A stretch of 60,910 nucleotides of DNA, taken from NCBI GenBank assembly GCA_937907455.1, contig CALESQ010000047.1, positions 1 to 60,910 on the forward strand, given 5' to 3'. The notes beneath the pieces are model-generated. The model ran no database searches. It saw only the letters and a program-made list of their open reading frames with translations, and was not told where the DNA came from. Shown piece after piece: positions 17,438 through 26,121 of the stretch (position 1 is the first letter of the stretch; each line of letters begins with the position of its first letter). The position numbers and the translations under genes are program-made. The DNA comes from an uncultured Caldilineales bacterium. Lineage in GTDB: Bacteria > Chloroflexota > Anaerolineae > JAAEKA01.

Positions 17438-20400
17438 CTAGTTAGCGATCACCACCTGCACCTGGCTGATGGTGCTTTCACCGTTAACGCCATTAACCAC
17501 CAGGCGCAGGCTGACGGTTCCATTCGGCCACAACGTGGTATCCCAACTGCCCAGAAAACCTAGTCCCTGGTTGGTTACCACCGGCTCACCTGGTATCGCC
17601 GCCACCCAGTTACCATCTGCCGCCAGTTGCAGGCTGTAGCTGGCAAAGGCCGTGCCGGTGGCTAGCCCCAGTACCTCCGTAACGCCGCTTACCGTGCTGC
17701 CCTCCAGCGGGGTGAGGATTTGCGCCACCACCGCAGGCAGCAGTGGTGTTGGGTCAGGCGCAGGGGTTGCGGTCTCCAGCGGCACGGGCGTTTCAGTCTC
17801 CAGCGGCTCTGGCGTGGGCGTTTCGGTGGCGGTTTCGGTAGGTGATGGTTCTGCCGTAGGTAGTGCTACCATCACCGGCACAGCCGCCGACTCCACGCGT
17901 CGCCCCTGACGATCCACTGCCACCACACGCACCACATAGGGGCCATCGCTTAGCGCGCTCACATCCCACTGCGCCAGGTCACCATCCAACACGGGCTGCG
18001 TTATCGGCCCGGCTACCACGCCCCACGCGCCGGGTGTGAAGCTCTCGCCGTACTCTACCAGGTAATAGTCGAAGTCAGCCAGACTGGCGCTGCCGCGGAT
18101 GGTGGTGATGGTGGTGAGCGTTGCCCCGTTGCCGGGTGCAGAGAGATACACGGCCTGAGGCAGTGCTGTGGCGGTGGGGGCCGATGGTGTGCCGGGCGCG
18201 GGGGCCTGATCGGCCACAAACAACTCCATGCGCCGCTGATCAGGCGGGCAGGAAGCATCGGGCGGCGCGCCGGTGCTGGTGCAAATCTCCATCTCGATAA
18301 TGCCGGTGGGACGGCTGAACGCCTGCGCCGGGGTGTCGGCCAGCGCCGCGCGCATAAAGCGGTTCCAGATCGGCCCGGCCCCGGCCACACCCGACAGACT
18401 GTCATCCATAGCCGTGCCATCTGCATTACCTACCCAAACGCCGGTCACCAGTTGCGGTGTATAGCCTACCGTCCAGATGTCGCGCACATCATTGGTGGTG
18501 CCGGTTTTCACCGCGGCGGGGCGGTCCAGTTGCAGCCACGAGTTGGCCCCGAAGGCAGCAATGCGGGCATCGTTGTCGCTGAGAATATCGGTGATCAGGT
18601 AGCTGTGTTGCGGAGTTGCCGCGCGCTGCGCCTCGGCGGCGCGGGTAGTGGGCTGTGAAGCCAAAGGCGCGTTGCGGCAGGCATCCGGCAGATCGGCGCC
18701 TTCGGCCCGCTCCAGCGCTATGCCGTCGGCATCAAGCACGCAGAGAATCGGGTTGGGAGGGGTGTAGAGACCCCCATTAGCCAGCGCGCCATAGGCGCTG
18801 GTCATCTCCAGCAGCGTTACCTCACCGCCGCCCAGAGTGAGCGCCAGGCCGTAGGGTGGATGGCCTGGGCGCGTCAGCGTGGTCATGCCAAAGCGTTCAG
18901 CCACGCGCAGCAGGGCATCCACGCCTACCAGTTGCAGTGCCTTCACCGCGGGGATGTTGTAGGAGCGAGCCAGCGCGGCGCGCACGCTGATGCGGCCATG
19001 GTCGCGGCCATCGTAGTTCACCGGCACATAGGGCGGGCGGCCTGGCCCATCGTCGAATTCCGTGCGTACATCATCAATCAACGTGGCCGGGGTCCACCAG
19101 CCTTCAGCGCGCTCAAACGTAGCCAGATAGGTGAAGGGCTTGATGGTAGAGCCGGGCTGGCGCGGTGAGAGCGCCACATTAACCTGCCCGCTGATCTCAA
19201 CATCGTTGAAGTCTACCGAGCCAACCATAGCCAGTATCTCACCGCTGCGCGGGTTGAGCGCCACCAATGCGCCATTGCTCACGCGGCGGCCCTGCAACTC
19301 GGCCACACCCTGGCGCACCTGCGCTTCCGCCTCGCTTTGCAGCCGCGGATCCAGCGAGGTGTAGATCTGCAAGCCACCGCGATAAAGCAACTCCGGCCCG
19401 TAGCGCTGTTCGATGTCGCTGCGCACGGTCATCACAAAGTGCGGGGCTCGCTCCAGGCGGGTGTTTTCCAGCCCCAAACCGTAATAGGTGAGCGGCTCGG
19501 CCCAGGCTGCATCGGCCTCTGCCGGCGTAATAGCCTCTGCTTCCACCATCAGGCGCAGTACCGCAGCCTGGCGTGCTTTGGCTGCTTCGGGGTTTTGCAG
19601 CGGGTCGTAGCTGGCCGGTGATTGCGGCAGCCCGGCCAGCAGGGCAGCTTCTGCCAGCGTCAGGTCTATGGCAGGCTTGTTGAAATAAAGCTGCGAGGCT
19701 GCACCGATGCCGTAGGCCAGGTTACCGTAGTAGATTTCGTTCAGGTAGGTCTCCAGGATGATGTCCTTGGAGAAGCGCCGCGTGATTTCCGCCGACAGAA
19801 TGGCTTCCTTGATCTTGCGCGTCATGGTGCGTTCAGAGGAAAGGAAGACCAGCTTGGCAAGCTGCTGGCTGATCGTGCTTGTGCCTACCACCGGCCCCTG
19901 GCTTTGCAGGGCGCGGAAAATGGCACGACCCAGGGCAATCGGGTCAATGCCGCGGTGGCGGTAAAAATTGGCGTCTTCGGTGGCTACCACGGCGGCCAGC
20001 AGATAGGGCGAGATTTCGTTAATGCTCACATGAGTACGCAGACCCGCTTCGGGATCGTCCGGCGCCAGCGGTTCCTGCAACAGGCTGCCGTCGCGGGCGT
20101 AGATGCGCGTGTTTTGGCCGAAGGCAGTCAGCTCGGGCAAGCGATCAGCCGAGGGCAGGGTGCGCGCTACCGCTACATAGCCCAGCGCGGTCACGCCCAG
20201 GCCGATCAGCAGCAGCAGCAAGAAGAGGGCAAGGCCCAGCAGCACACCGTTCAGCCGCGGTGAGCCGCGGCGCTGCGGCGACGGTGGTGGCGCAGCCGAG
20301 GCTGGGCTGCCAGGAGCATAGTAGCTGCCGCTGCCGGGCGCGTTTACCGGCGGGGGAACACTCCCCACGGTGCGACTGGGGCGGCGCGGCGGTTGAGAAG

Positions 20401-20455
20401 GAAAGGGCGAAGAAGAGTTGTTTTGATTCATCACAGAGTTTAAACGCTGAGGCAT
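17438..20455 (-). CDS. Class A penicillin-binding protein (PBP1A) with Ig-like C-terminal extension
   Basis: About 1005 residues. A Pro/Ser-rich cytoplasmic N-terminus and one membrane helix are followed by a GT51 transglycosylase domain (VVATEDANFYRHRGIDPIAL, GTSTISQQLAKLVFL, RRFSKDIILETYLNEIYYGN) and a transpeptidase domain with SxxK (PGSTIKPFTY), SYN (RSYNIPAVKAL) and KTG (AVKTGTTNDV) motifs. The last 300 residues hold two Ig-like beta domains separated by a Thr/Pro/Glu linker, probably wall- or glycan-binding. The ATG at 20455 suits a possible promoter (TACACT at 20478-20483); 20431 is an alternative. The upstream frame to 20590 overlaps the divergent promoter and is unlikely. Confidence 0.93.
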   Translation of the reverse strand: MPQRLNSVMNQNNSSSPFPSQPPRRPSRTVGSVPPPVNAPGSGSYYAPGSPASAAPPPSPQRRGSPRLNGVLLGLALFLLLLLIGLGVTALGYVAVARTLPSADRLPELTAFGQNTRIYARDGSLLQEPLAPDDPEAGLRTHVSINEISPYLLAAVVATEDANFYRHRGIDPIALGRAIFRALQSQGPVVGTSTISQQLAKLVFLSSERTMTRKIKEAILSAEITRRFSKDIILETYLNEIYYGNLAYGIGAASQLYFNKPAIDLTLAEAALLAGLPQSPASYDPLQNPEAAKARQAAVLRLMVEAEAITPAEADAAWAEPLTYYGLGLENTRLERAPHFVMTVRSDIEQRYGPELLYRGGLQIYTSLDPRLQSEAEAQVRQGVAELQGRRVSNGALVALNPRSGEILAMVGSVDFNDVEISGQVNVALSPRQPGSTIKPFTYLATFERAEGWWTPATLIDDVRTEFDDGPGRPPYVPVNYDGRDHGRISVRAALARSYNIPAVKALQLVGVDALLRVAERFGMTTLTRPGHPPYGLALTLGGGEVTLLEMTSAYGALANGGLYTPPNPILCVLDADGIALERAEGADLPDACRNAPLASQPTTRAAEAQRAATPQHSYLITDILSDNDARIAAFGANSWLQLDRPAAVKTGTTNDVRDIWTVGYTPQLVTGVWVGNADGTAMDDSLSGVAGAGPIWNRFMRAALADTPAQAFSRPTGIIEMEICTSTGAPPDASCPPDQRRMELFVADQAPAPGTPSAPTATALPQAVYLSAPGNGATLTTITTIRGSASLADFDYYLVEYGESFTPGAWGVVAGPITQPVLDGDLAQWDVSALSDGPYVVRVVAVDRQGRRVESAAVPVMVALPTAEPSPTETATETPTPEPLETETPVPLETATPAPDPTPLLPAVVAQILTPLEGSTVSGVTEVLGLATGTAFASYSLQLAADGNWVAAIPGEPVVTNQGLGFLGSWDTTLWPNGTVSLRLVVNGVNGESTISQVQVVIAN

Positions 20456-20522
20456 GTAAAAAGGTTCGTTGCTGTGCAGTGTAGCACGAATGACAACCAG
20501 CACCAAACCGCCTGCCGCAGTG

Positions 20523-20551
20523 TTGGCGTTGGCGGAAAAACGCGGTATAAT
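20523..20551 (+). promoter_or_regulatory. Promoter of the stomatin gene
   Basis: TTGGCG (20523-20528), 17 bp, TATAAT (20546-20551), about 90 bp upstream of the stomatin start. Confidence 0.65.
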
Positions 20552-20641
20552 AGCACAGTAGTTGATCGGCTGTGCGATGCAGCTTGTCACCAGTTTACCC
20601 TGTCATCCCCGTTTGGCGGGCTTGCACCAAAGGAGTTTGTC

Positions 20642-21409
20642 ATGGAGCTTTTGGGACTTCCGATTATCTTTTTCATCCTGCTGTTCTTCATGCTGTCTAT
20701 GGCAGTGAAGATTTTGAAAGAATACGAACGCGGGGTGCTGTTTCGTTTGGGGCGATTGGCCGGTGTGCGCGGCCCCGGTGTAGTGCTGATCATTCCCTTT
20801 ATTGACCGTCTGGCGGTTGTGGACTTGCGCACGGTCACGCTGGATGTGCCCGCTCAGGAAGCGATCACTCGCGACAACGTCACCGTCAAGGTCAATGCAG
20901 TGGTTTATTTTCAGGTGCAGGATGCCGCGCGCGCTATTGTGGCTATCGAGGACTACAAACGCGCGACCTGGAACATCGCCCAAACCACGCTGCGCAACGT
21001 ACTCGGCCAAAGCGATCTGGACGAGGTGTTGGCGCACCGCGAGCGCATCAACCAAAAACTGCAAAAGATCATTGATGAAGCCACCGAGCCGTGGGGCATC
21101 AAGGTAAGTATTGTTGAGGTCAAGGATGTGGAGCTGCCGGAAGGCATGAAGCGTTCGATGGCTCGCCAGGCCGAGGCTGAACGCGAAAAACGCGCCAAGA
21201 TCATCCATGCCTCCGGTGAGTTCGAGGCTGCACAGCAGTTGCAGGACGCTGCGGCTACCATCGCGCAGCAGCCGGTAGCTATTCAACTGCGCTACCTGCA
21301 AACTCTCACCGAAATCGCTGCGGAAAAGAACTCCACCATCATCTTCCCTATTCCACTGGAGTTTATGAAGGCGTTCAGCGCCCTGGCAGGCAACGACGAG
21401 CCGTCCTGA
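20642..21409 (+). CDS. SPFH/stomatin-family membrane protein (slipin)
   Basis: 255 residues from an ATG with a strong AAGGAG site 8 bp upstream. One N-terminal hydrophobic hairpin, then the SPFH domain with EYERGVLFRLGRLAGVRGPG, TLDVPAQEAITRDNVTVKVN and a C-terminal coiled coil ending ILE-type FPIPLEFMKAF. Slipins scaffold membrane microdomains and often pair with an NfeD protease partner; none is adjacent here. Confidence 0.93.
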   Translation: MELLGLPIIFFILLFFMLSMAVKILKEYERGVLFRLGRLAGVRGPGVVLIIPFIDRLAVVDLRTVTLDVPAQEAITRDNVTVKVNAVVYFQVQDAARAIVAIEDYKRATWNIAQTTLRNVLGQSDLDEVLAHRERINQKLQKIIDEATEPWGIKVSIVEVKDVELPEGMKRSMARQAEAEREKRAKIIHASGEFEAAQQLQDAAATIAQQPVAIQLRYLQTLTEIAAEKNSTIIFPIPLEFMKAFSALAGNDEPS

Positions 21410-21462
21410 ACGCAACCAGTTTAACTCAACAACTTGTGTCAATGCCAGACACACCCCACCAC

Positions 21463-21493
21463 CGATCAAGGCGCCGTTGAGGTGCCTTGATCG
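21463..21493 (+). terminator. Stem-loop after the stomatin gene
   Basis: CGATCAAGGC (21463-21472) and GCCTTGATCG (21484-21493) form a perfect 10-bp stem. No U-run follows, so it is a weak or factor-dependent terminator, or a processing hairpin. Confidence 0.45.
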
Positions 21494-21568
21494 CTATTGG
21501 TCGCCGCCAGCAGGCAGGCTGACCCAACAACGATCCGCCGGCAGTGTGTCTACAAGGGAGTAAACACG

Positions 21569-22006
21569 ATGAGCCATTCGGCAGCCAGGAAAAACAGTTT
21601 GGACCTGTTCGGATTGTGCCAGCATTTGCAGGAAGCGGGATGGGATGCCTATGCCAGTGATCTGATTGGCGAAATTGCCGCCCGGCGCACCCATCCGGCA
21701 GGCCGCGGCATTTGCAACCTGGTGATTGACAGTCGCGGACGATGGCGTTTCACCGCCACCCGCGAGATAGTTCCCGGTCAGCGGCAGGATTTGGTACGCA
21801 GTGGGCGCTCTTTTCATTTGCAACAAGAGCAACAAGAGGTACTGACAGTGGCGGGCAAGCTGCATACACAGGCAGAATTGTCAGAGGTGCTGGCTGATCT
21901 CACCCAGCTAGCTGTGGAAGCCGGCAATCCAACTGCCATCACCACCACGGAGGGATCTGATCCATGGCACGCAGGGCGCGAGGCGAAGAGCAAAAACAAG
22001 ATGTAG
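21569..22006 (+). CDS. Conserved-looking hypothetical protein
   Basis: 145 residues from an ATG with an AGGGAG site. I recognise no domain. It has no membrane helix; the middle (NLVIDSRGRWRFTATREIVP) looks like a small beta sheet and the C-terminal part like a helix (QAELSEVLADLTQLAVEAG). Its last 43 bp overlap the ComEA-like gene in another frame, implying co-translation. A role in DNA uptake or nucleic-acid handling is only guilt by association. Confidence 0.6.
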   Translation: MSHSAARKNSLDLFGLCQHLQEAGWDAYASDLIGEIAARRTHPAGRGICNLVIDSRGRWRFTATREIVPGQRQDLVRSGRSFHLQQEQQEVLTVAGKLHTQAELSEVLADLTQLAVEAGNPTAITTTEGSDPWHAGREAKSKNKM

Positions 22007-22467
22007 CAGATAAAGCTGCCTCTGGTGGCGCTCGTCCGGTGTTGCTGGCTGTGCTGCTGACCTCGCTGCTGTGGAGCGGAGTTGCTGCGGCCCTGGTGTT
22101 GGCGCGCAGTCCTCAACCGGTGGCCTTTGCTGTGCAGCCACCTCCAGCAACCTGGACACCCGCACCCACCCCCACGCAGGCCCAGGCCACTGCGCTTCCT
22201 GTGCCTGCGGCCTCCGCCTCCACCACTGTGCCGCAGCGCAGCCCGGCCGAGATACCTGCCGCCGCCCCAGCCGCGCTGATCAACCTCAACACTGCGGATG
22301 TGGTCGCGCTGGAAACGTTGCCCGCCATTGGGGCCGTCACTGCACAAGCTATTGTAGATTACCGCAACCAGCACGGGCCTTTCCGCAGCATTGAAGAGCT
22401 GGACAATGTTAAGGGCATCGGCGCGGCCACGCTGGAAAAGCTACGTCCCCTGGTAACGATAGACTGA
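21964..22467 (+). CDS. ComEA-like helix-hairpin-helix protein
   Basis: 167 residues. One N-terminal membrane anchor (about 25-47), a Pro/Thr/Ala linker (about 55-105) and a C-terminal double helix-hairpin-helix domain (INLNTADVVALETLPAIGAV, FRSIEELDNVKGIGAATLEK). This is the ComEA layout, an anchored receptor that binds incoming DNA during transformation. A GGAGG site precedes the ATG. No comEC or comEB is nearby, so competence is possible but not shown. Confidence 0.85.
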   Translation: MARRARGEEQKQDVADKAASGGARPVLLAVLLTSLLWSGVAAALVLARSPQPVAFAVQPPPATWTPAPTPTQAQATALPVPAASASTTVPQRSPAEIPAAAPAALINLNTADVVALETLPAIGAVTAQAIVDYRNQHGPFRSIEELDNVKGIGAATLEKLRPLVTID

Positions 22468-22512
22468 GTACACGGTAAATCAAGTTTTTGCCTGTGGCAG
22501 GGGGCGGGTAGC

Positions 22513-22629
22513 CTGTCATTCCGAGGCCCGCCAGCGCCGAAGAAGCCCTCATCAGCGCACGGGAGAGTCCTCACTGCGTTCGGAGTGACAGCAATCAGAG
22601 CGTTTAGCTTGCCTAACTTCGCCCACTAA
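22513..22629. repeat. Dispersed inverted-repeat element, copy 1
   Basis: CTGTCATTCCGA (22513-22524) and TCGGAGTGACAG (22580-22591) are imperfect terminal inverted repeats (11 of 12). The segment 22553-22629 matches 34493-34566 in opposite orientation at roughly 80 percent by eye, including AAGCTAAACGCTCT. It looks like a small non-coding mobile repeat (MITE- or REP-like). Confidence 0.7.
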
Positions 22630-22660
22630 CCTTGTTTACGAGGTGCTTTCCCCTTAAAAC

Positions 22661-23569
22661 TCAACCCTTTTCCCTTGCTCGGTTCAAGGCGGCGCCCAAG
22701 TGTGCGCCCAATAGCACCGCAGCCGCAGCCAGATAGAACCAAAAGATCAGCACGATGATGGTGGTTAGTGGGCCGTAAACGCTGGCGTAGTTGGCAAAGC
22801 CGCTGCGCAAATACCAGGTAAACCCCCAGTTGATCGCTTGCACGGCCACTGCGGCAAAGAGCGCGCTGATCAGCGCAATACGCCGCGGCACCTGGGCACG
22901 TGGGGCCCAACGGTACATGCCATAGAAGACCATCACCATCACCAGCCAGGGGATTAGGCTGGTTGTTACTGCACGCAACGGCGGTTCATTCAGCCCCAGC
23001 ACGGCAAGAAGATCATTAGAGCGGAAACGCAGAATGCCCAGGGTGGTGGAGAGCAACAGCAGCGCAATCAGGCCCAGATATACCACCAGCACCATCGTCA
23101 GGCCGACCAGACGTGATTTCAGCGCACGGGCGCGTCGCGTATCAGCCCAGGCTAGATCAATGTTGGCCGTAAGGTTTGTGAACAGGCCCGAAGCCGACCA
23201 CAGCAAGGCCAATAGGCTGATTACGGTGACTTCGCCGCGGGTGCTGTACACGGCTTGCACGCCATCCAGCACAAAGGCTTTAACGTTTTGTGTATCCGGC
23301 AGCACTTCGGTCAGCACCAGAGTGATCACCCGTTCGGTTTCGCGCGGTGAGACAAACAGGTTGAGCGCGCTGATCAGCAGCAAAATCAGCGGAAACAGCG
23401 AAAACAGGCCGTAATAGGCCAGCGCAGCCGCGGCCTGTCCCAGCCGCGCCGCACCTGCCGAACGCAGCATGTCGCGCACCAGGCTCAATGCGCCGCGGGT
23501 GATGTGGTCGCCGCGGGCAAACCAGGCTTCTGCTGTGTCGTTCCAGCGAGCGGGGGAAAGTTTTGCCAT
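22661..23569 (-). CDS. YihY/BrkB-family inner-membrane protein
   Basis: 302 residues with six membrane helices. LGQAAAALAYYGLFSLFPLI is the family signature, with later IPWLVMVMVFYGMYRWAP and the closing VYGPLTTIIVLIFWFYLAAA. The old name ribonuclease BN is an error inherited from E. coli; the real function is uncertain, perhaps transport or virulence-related. It follows the glycerate kinase gene by 9 bp. Confidence 0.9.
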   Translation of the reverse strand: MAKLSPARWNDTAEAWFARGDHITRGALSLVRDMLRSAGAARLGQAAAALAYYGLFSLFPLILLLISALNLFVSPRETERVITLVLTEVLPDTQNVKAFVLDGVQAVYSTRGEVTVISLLALLWSASGLFTNLTANIDLAWADTRRARALKSRLVGLTMVLVVYLGLIALLLLSTTLGILRFRSNDLLAVLGLNEPPLRAVTTSLIPWLVMVMVFYGMYRWAPRAQVPRRIALISALFAAVAVQAINWGFTWYLRSGFANYASVYGPLTTIIVLIFWFYLAAAAVLLGAHLGAALNRAREKG

Positions 23570-23578
23570 CCGGTTTTG

Positions 23579-24964
23579 TTAGAAGACAAACAGGGCCAAC
23601 AGGTCGTTGACATTGGTTTGTGTCGGTCCACTGCGCAGCAAGTCACCGCTGGCGGTTAAAAAGGGATAGGCATCGTTGCCTGCCAGGTGCGTTTCTGCAT
23701 CCAAACCAAGCGCAGCGCCGCGCCCCACCGTGCCGGCATCGGCCAGAGCACCGGCGCTGTCGGTGGGGCCATCGCTGCCGTCGCTGGCTAGCGCCGCCAA
23801 CACCAGGCGTTCGCCGCCGGGAATGCGCGCCAGCGTCAGCGCCGCAGCCAGCGCCAATTCCTGGTTGCGCCCGCCACGGCCCTGCCCGCGCAGGGTAACG
23901 GTGGTTTCGCCGCCCAGCAGCAAACAGGCAGGCGCAGTCAGAGGGCGCGCGTGCGTCAGCACTTCGCGGCCCAGTGCAACAGCCAGTTTGGCCGCGTCGC
24001 GCGCTTCGCCTTCTAAAAAGGTGGTGAGGATCTGCGCTTGAAAACCGGCGGCCTGCGCTGCACGGCAAGCCGCCTGCGCAGCGATGGCGTTATCGGCTAC
24101 AATTTCCGTGCGACTGCCGCGGAACACGGCATCATCTGCCTTGGGTGTATCGGCCAACAGGCCGCGGCTGCCTTGCTCTACGCGCTGCAATACCGCCGCA
24201 GGCAGCGCCGCAGCCAGATCGTAGCGCTGCACAATCGCCGCTACCTCCTGCCAGCAGGAGCTATCTGGTATGGTCGGGCCGGAAGCGATCACATCCAGCG
24301 GGCTGCCCACCACATCAGACAACACCAGGGTGAGCAGTGTAGCCGGTGCTGCCAGCCGCGCCAATTGTCCACCCTTGAGCTGTTCGAGATGCTTGCGCAC
24401 GGCATTGATTTCGTGGATGGGTGCGCCGCAGCGCAACAACGCCGCAGTAACCGCTTGCAGATCGTTCAGGCTGAGGCCGGGCGCTGGCAGGGTGAGCAGC
24501 GCCGAACCGCCACCCGACACCACGCACAGCACCAGATCGTCAGCGGTGGCGCTGGCAGCCAGTGCGGCCACTGCCGCGGCCGCGGTTACGCCTGCCTCGT
24601 CAGGTACGGGATGGCCGGCCTGATACACCGCCACCGCGGGCGGCAGTGCCTCGGCTCCCGCGGCGTGACCGTGCTTGGTCACCAGCACACCGGCATCTAC
24701 CCGACCCAGGGCGGCGCAGGCAGCCGCGCCCATCGGCACAGCTGCCTTGCCGAAGCCCAGCAGCAGCACCCGGTGGAAGCGGCTCAGATCAGGCGCGGCC
24801 GGGCCGGTGAGGGCGCGCTGCACTGCCGGTCCGGGGGCTACGGCATCCAGCGCGGCCTGCAACACCAGCAAAATGCGCGCTCGGCGCTCAGGATCAACAG
24901 CAAGAATGGCAGGATCGAAAGAGGTCATAAGTGGTTGCGCAAAGAAAGGTTCGTCGCTGTTCAC
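23579..24964 (-). CDS. Glycerate 2-kinase, GckA/MOFRL type
   Basis: 461 residues. The N-terminal domain has LLLGFGKAAVPMGAAACAAL and VLCVVSGGGSALLTLP, and the C-terminal MOFRL domain reads LGGETTVTLRGQGRGGRNQE. It phosphorylates D-glycerate to 2-phosphoglycerate, feeding glycolysis. The start shown is a GTG overlapping the upstream stop by 4 bp (GTGA); an ATG 36 bp downstream (24928) is possible. It is the second gene of a methyltransferase-gckA-yihY set. Confidence 0.92.
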   Translation of the reverse strand: MNSDEPFFAQPLMTSFDPAILAVDPERRARILLVLQAALDAVAPGPAVQRALTGPAAPDLSRFHRVLLLGFGKAAVPMGAAACAALGRVDAGVLVTKHGHAAGAEALPPAVAVYQAGHPVPDEAGVTAAAAVAALAASATADDLVLCVVSGGGSALLTLPAPGLSLNDLQAVTAALLRCGAPIHEINAVRKHLEQLKGGQLARLAAPATLLTLVLSDVVGSPLDVIASGPTIPDSSCWQEVAAIVQRYDLAAALPAAVLQRVEQGSRGLLADTPKADDAVFRGSRTEIVADNAIAAQAACRAAQAAGFQAQILTTFLEGEARDAAKLAVALGREVLTHARPLTAPACLLLGGETTVTLRGQGRGGRNQELALAAALTLARIPGGERLVLAALASDGSDGPTDSAGALADAGTVGRGAALGLDAETHLAGNDAYPFLTASGDLLRSGPTQTNVNDLLALFVF

Positions 24965-25827
24965 AGGGGCTGCGCCTGCCAGCGGGCGTACCAGGCATTG
25001 GACAGCACGCGGCCTGCGCTTTGCTCGGTGGTGGTCAGCCGACCCGTTTGCACCGGCCCCAGCACGGCCATTGTCTGCTGCAAAGCGGCTTCTGTCATCG
25101 TTTTGGTGTAGACGGTAGCCAGCACAAAGCGGGGTGAGGGGCTTAGCACGGCACGGCAGGCTTCGATCAGGTAGGGGAAAAGCCGTTCGAACTGCCAGAT
25201 CTGTCCATCGGGGCCGCGACCAAACGCGGGCGGGTCCAGCACAATGCCGTGGTAACGCATGCCACGGCGCTGCTCACGGCGTAAATAGGTCAGGGCATCC
25301 TCGATAATCCAGCGAATGGGATGGTCTGCCAGGCCGGACAGGCGTTGGTTAGCCCGCGCCCAGGCCACGGCCTTTTTCGAGGCGTCTACATGGGTGACGT
25401 GCGCACCGACGGCAGCGGCGGCCAGGCTGGCCAGGCCGGTGTAGCCAAAGAGGTTGAGTACCTGCAGCGGCGGCGCTGCCGCGTGCTGTGCCGCGGCAAT
25501 CTGCACGGCCAACCAATCCCACTGAGCAGCGTTTTCGGGGAATACGCCCACTTGCCGCGACTCGCGCGCTTGCACGCTAAAGCGCAGCGTGCCATAGTGC
25601 AGCGTCCACGGCTGGTGCAGCGGGCGGCGATAGCGCCAGTGTGCCGCCTGGCCGCGGCTGGCGGCTATAAATTCGGCATCGGCCGCGGCCCAGACACCGC
25701 CAGGCAGCGCCGGACGCCAGTCGGCTTGCGCCTCTGGGCGGATCAACGTTACCGGGCCGAAGCGCTCCAGTTTGCGGCCATCGCCGCTGTCGAGCAAGGC
25801 ATAGTCTTGCCAGGCGTTGGTAGGCAT
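24961..25827 (-). CDS. RlmI-like class I SAM-dependent rRNA methyltransferase
   Basis: 288 residues. The catalytic domain has VLNLFGYTGLASLAAAAVGA (motif I), VDASKKAVAWARAN (motif II) and LDPPAFGRG, the DPPxFGRG box of RlmI/RlmK-type 5-methylcytosine or N7-guanine rRNA methyltransferases. The usual N-terminal PUA domain is absent or unrecognisable; the first about 100 residues form a different beta region. The target base is therefore uncertain. Confidence 0.82.
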   Translation of the reverse strand: MPTNAWQDYALLDSGDGRKLERFGPVTLIRPEAQADWRPALPGGVWAAADAEFIAASRGQAAHWRYRRPLHQPWTLHYGTLRFSVQARESRQVGVFPENAAQWDWLAVQIAAAQHAAAPPLQVLNLFGYTGLASLAAAAVGAHVTHVDASKKAVAWARANQRLSGLADHPIRWIIEDALTYLRREQRRGMRYHGIVLDPPAFGRGPDGQIWQFERLFPYLIEACRAVLSPSPRFVLATVYTKTMTEAALQQTMAVLGPVQTGRLTTTEQSAGRVLSNAWYARWQAQPL

Positions 25828-25855
25828 AGCTGGGTCATTGTACCACGCTTTTTAT

Positions 25856-25884
25856 TTGACACCAGTATGCAGGCCACGTATAAT
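25856..25884 (+). promoter_or_regulatory. Perfect consensus promoter for tRNA-Val
   Basis: TTGACA (25856-25861), 17 bp, TATAAT (25879-25884). It matches the sigma-70 consensus at all twelve positions; transcription would start close to the tRNA 5' end at 25895. Confidence 0.93.
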
Positions 25885-25894
25885 CCTTCAGCAC

Positions 25895-25968
25895 GGGCGT
25901 ATAGCTCAGCTGGTTAGAGCGCTTCCCTTACAAGGAAGATGTCACAGGTTCGAGTCCTGTTATGCCCA
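25895..25968 (+). tRNA. tRNA-Val (anticodon UAC)
   Basis: A 74-nt cloverleaf: acceptor GGGCGTA/TATGCCC with one G-T pair, D-arm GCTC/GAGC, anticodon stem CTTCC/GGAAG with loop CTTACAA, T-arm ACAGG/CCTGT with loop TTCGAGT, discriminator A. The anticodon TAC reads GUA and related valine codons. The CCA end is not encoded. It is the first element after a consensus promoter and precedes selA. Confidence 0.97.
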
Positions 25969-25991
25969 CTTTTTGTTTGATATACGCTTGG

Positions 25992-26109
25992 GAGTAATTT
26001 GGCAATGGCTTGGTTGCAGTCAGGGAACTATCTCGCAGGGCCAGCCAAAGCAATTATTCTCAGATCGGTTCTTTATAGAGGCCGTCGGCCAGGTGGCCGA
26101 CGGTTTTTT
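25992..26109 (+). promoter_or_regulatory. Structured leader and intrinsic terminator upstream of selA
   Basis: Between tRNA-Val and selA the RNA can form a long-range stem: GAGTAATTTGGC (25992-26003) pairs with GCCAAA (26044-26049), TTA (26054-26056) and CTC (26059-26061). A competing pairing is GGCTTGG (26007-26013) with CCAGCC (26041-26046). A strong terminator follows: CCGTCGGCC (26082-26090), GGCCGACGG (26095-26103) and six T. selA starts only 12 bp later, with no visible ribosome binding site. It may simply end the tRNA transcript, or act as an attenuator for selA. The terminator is secure; the switch is inference. Confidence 0.6.
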
Positions 26110-26121
26110 ATTTACCCTGCC

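Noticed and set aside
25895..25968. tRNA-Sec (selC) beside selA.
   Set aside because: It is a normal 74-nt tRNA with a UAC (valine) anticodon and no long variable arm; it lacks tRNA-Sec features.
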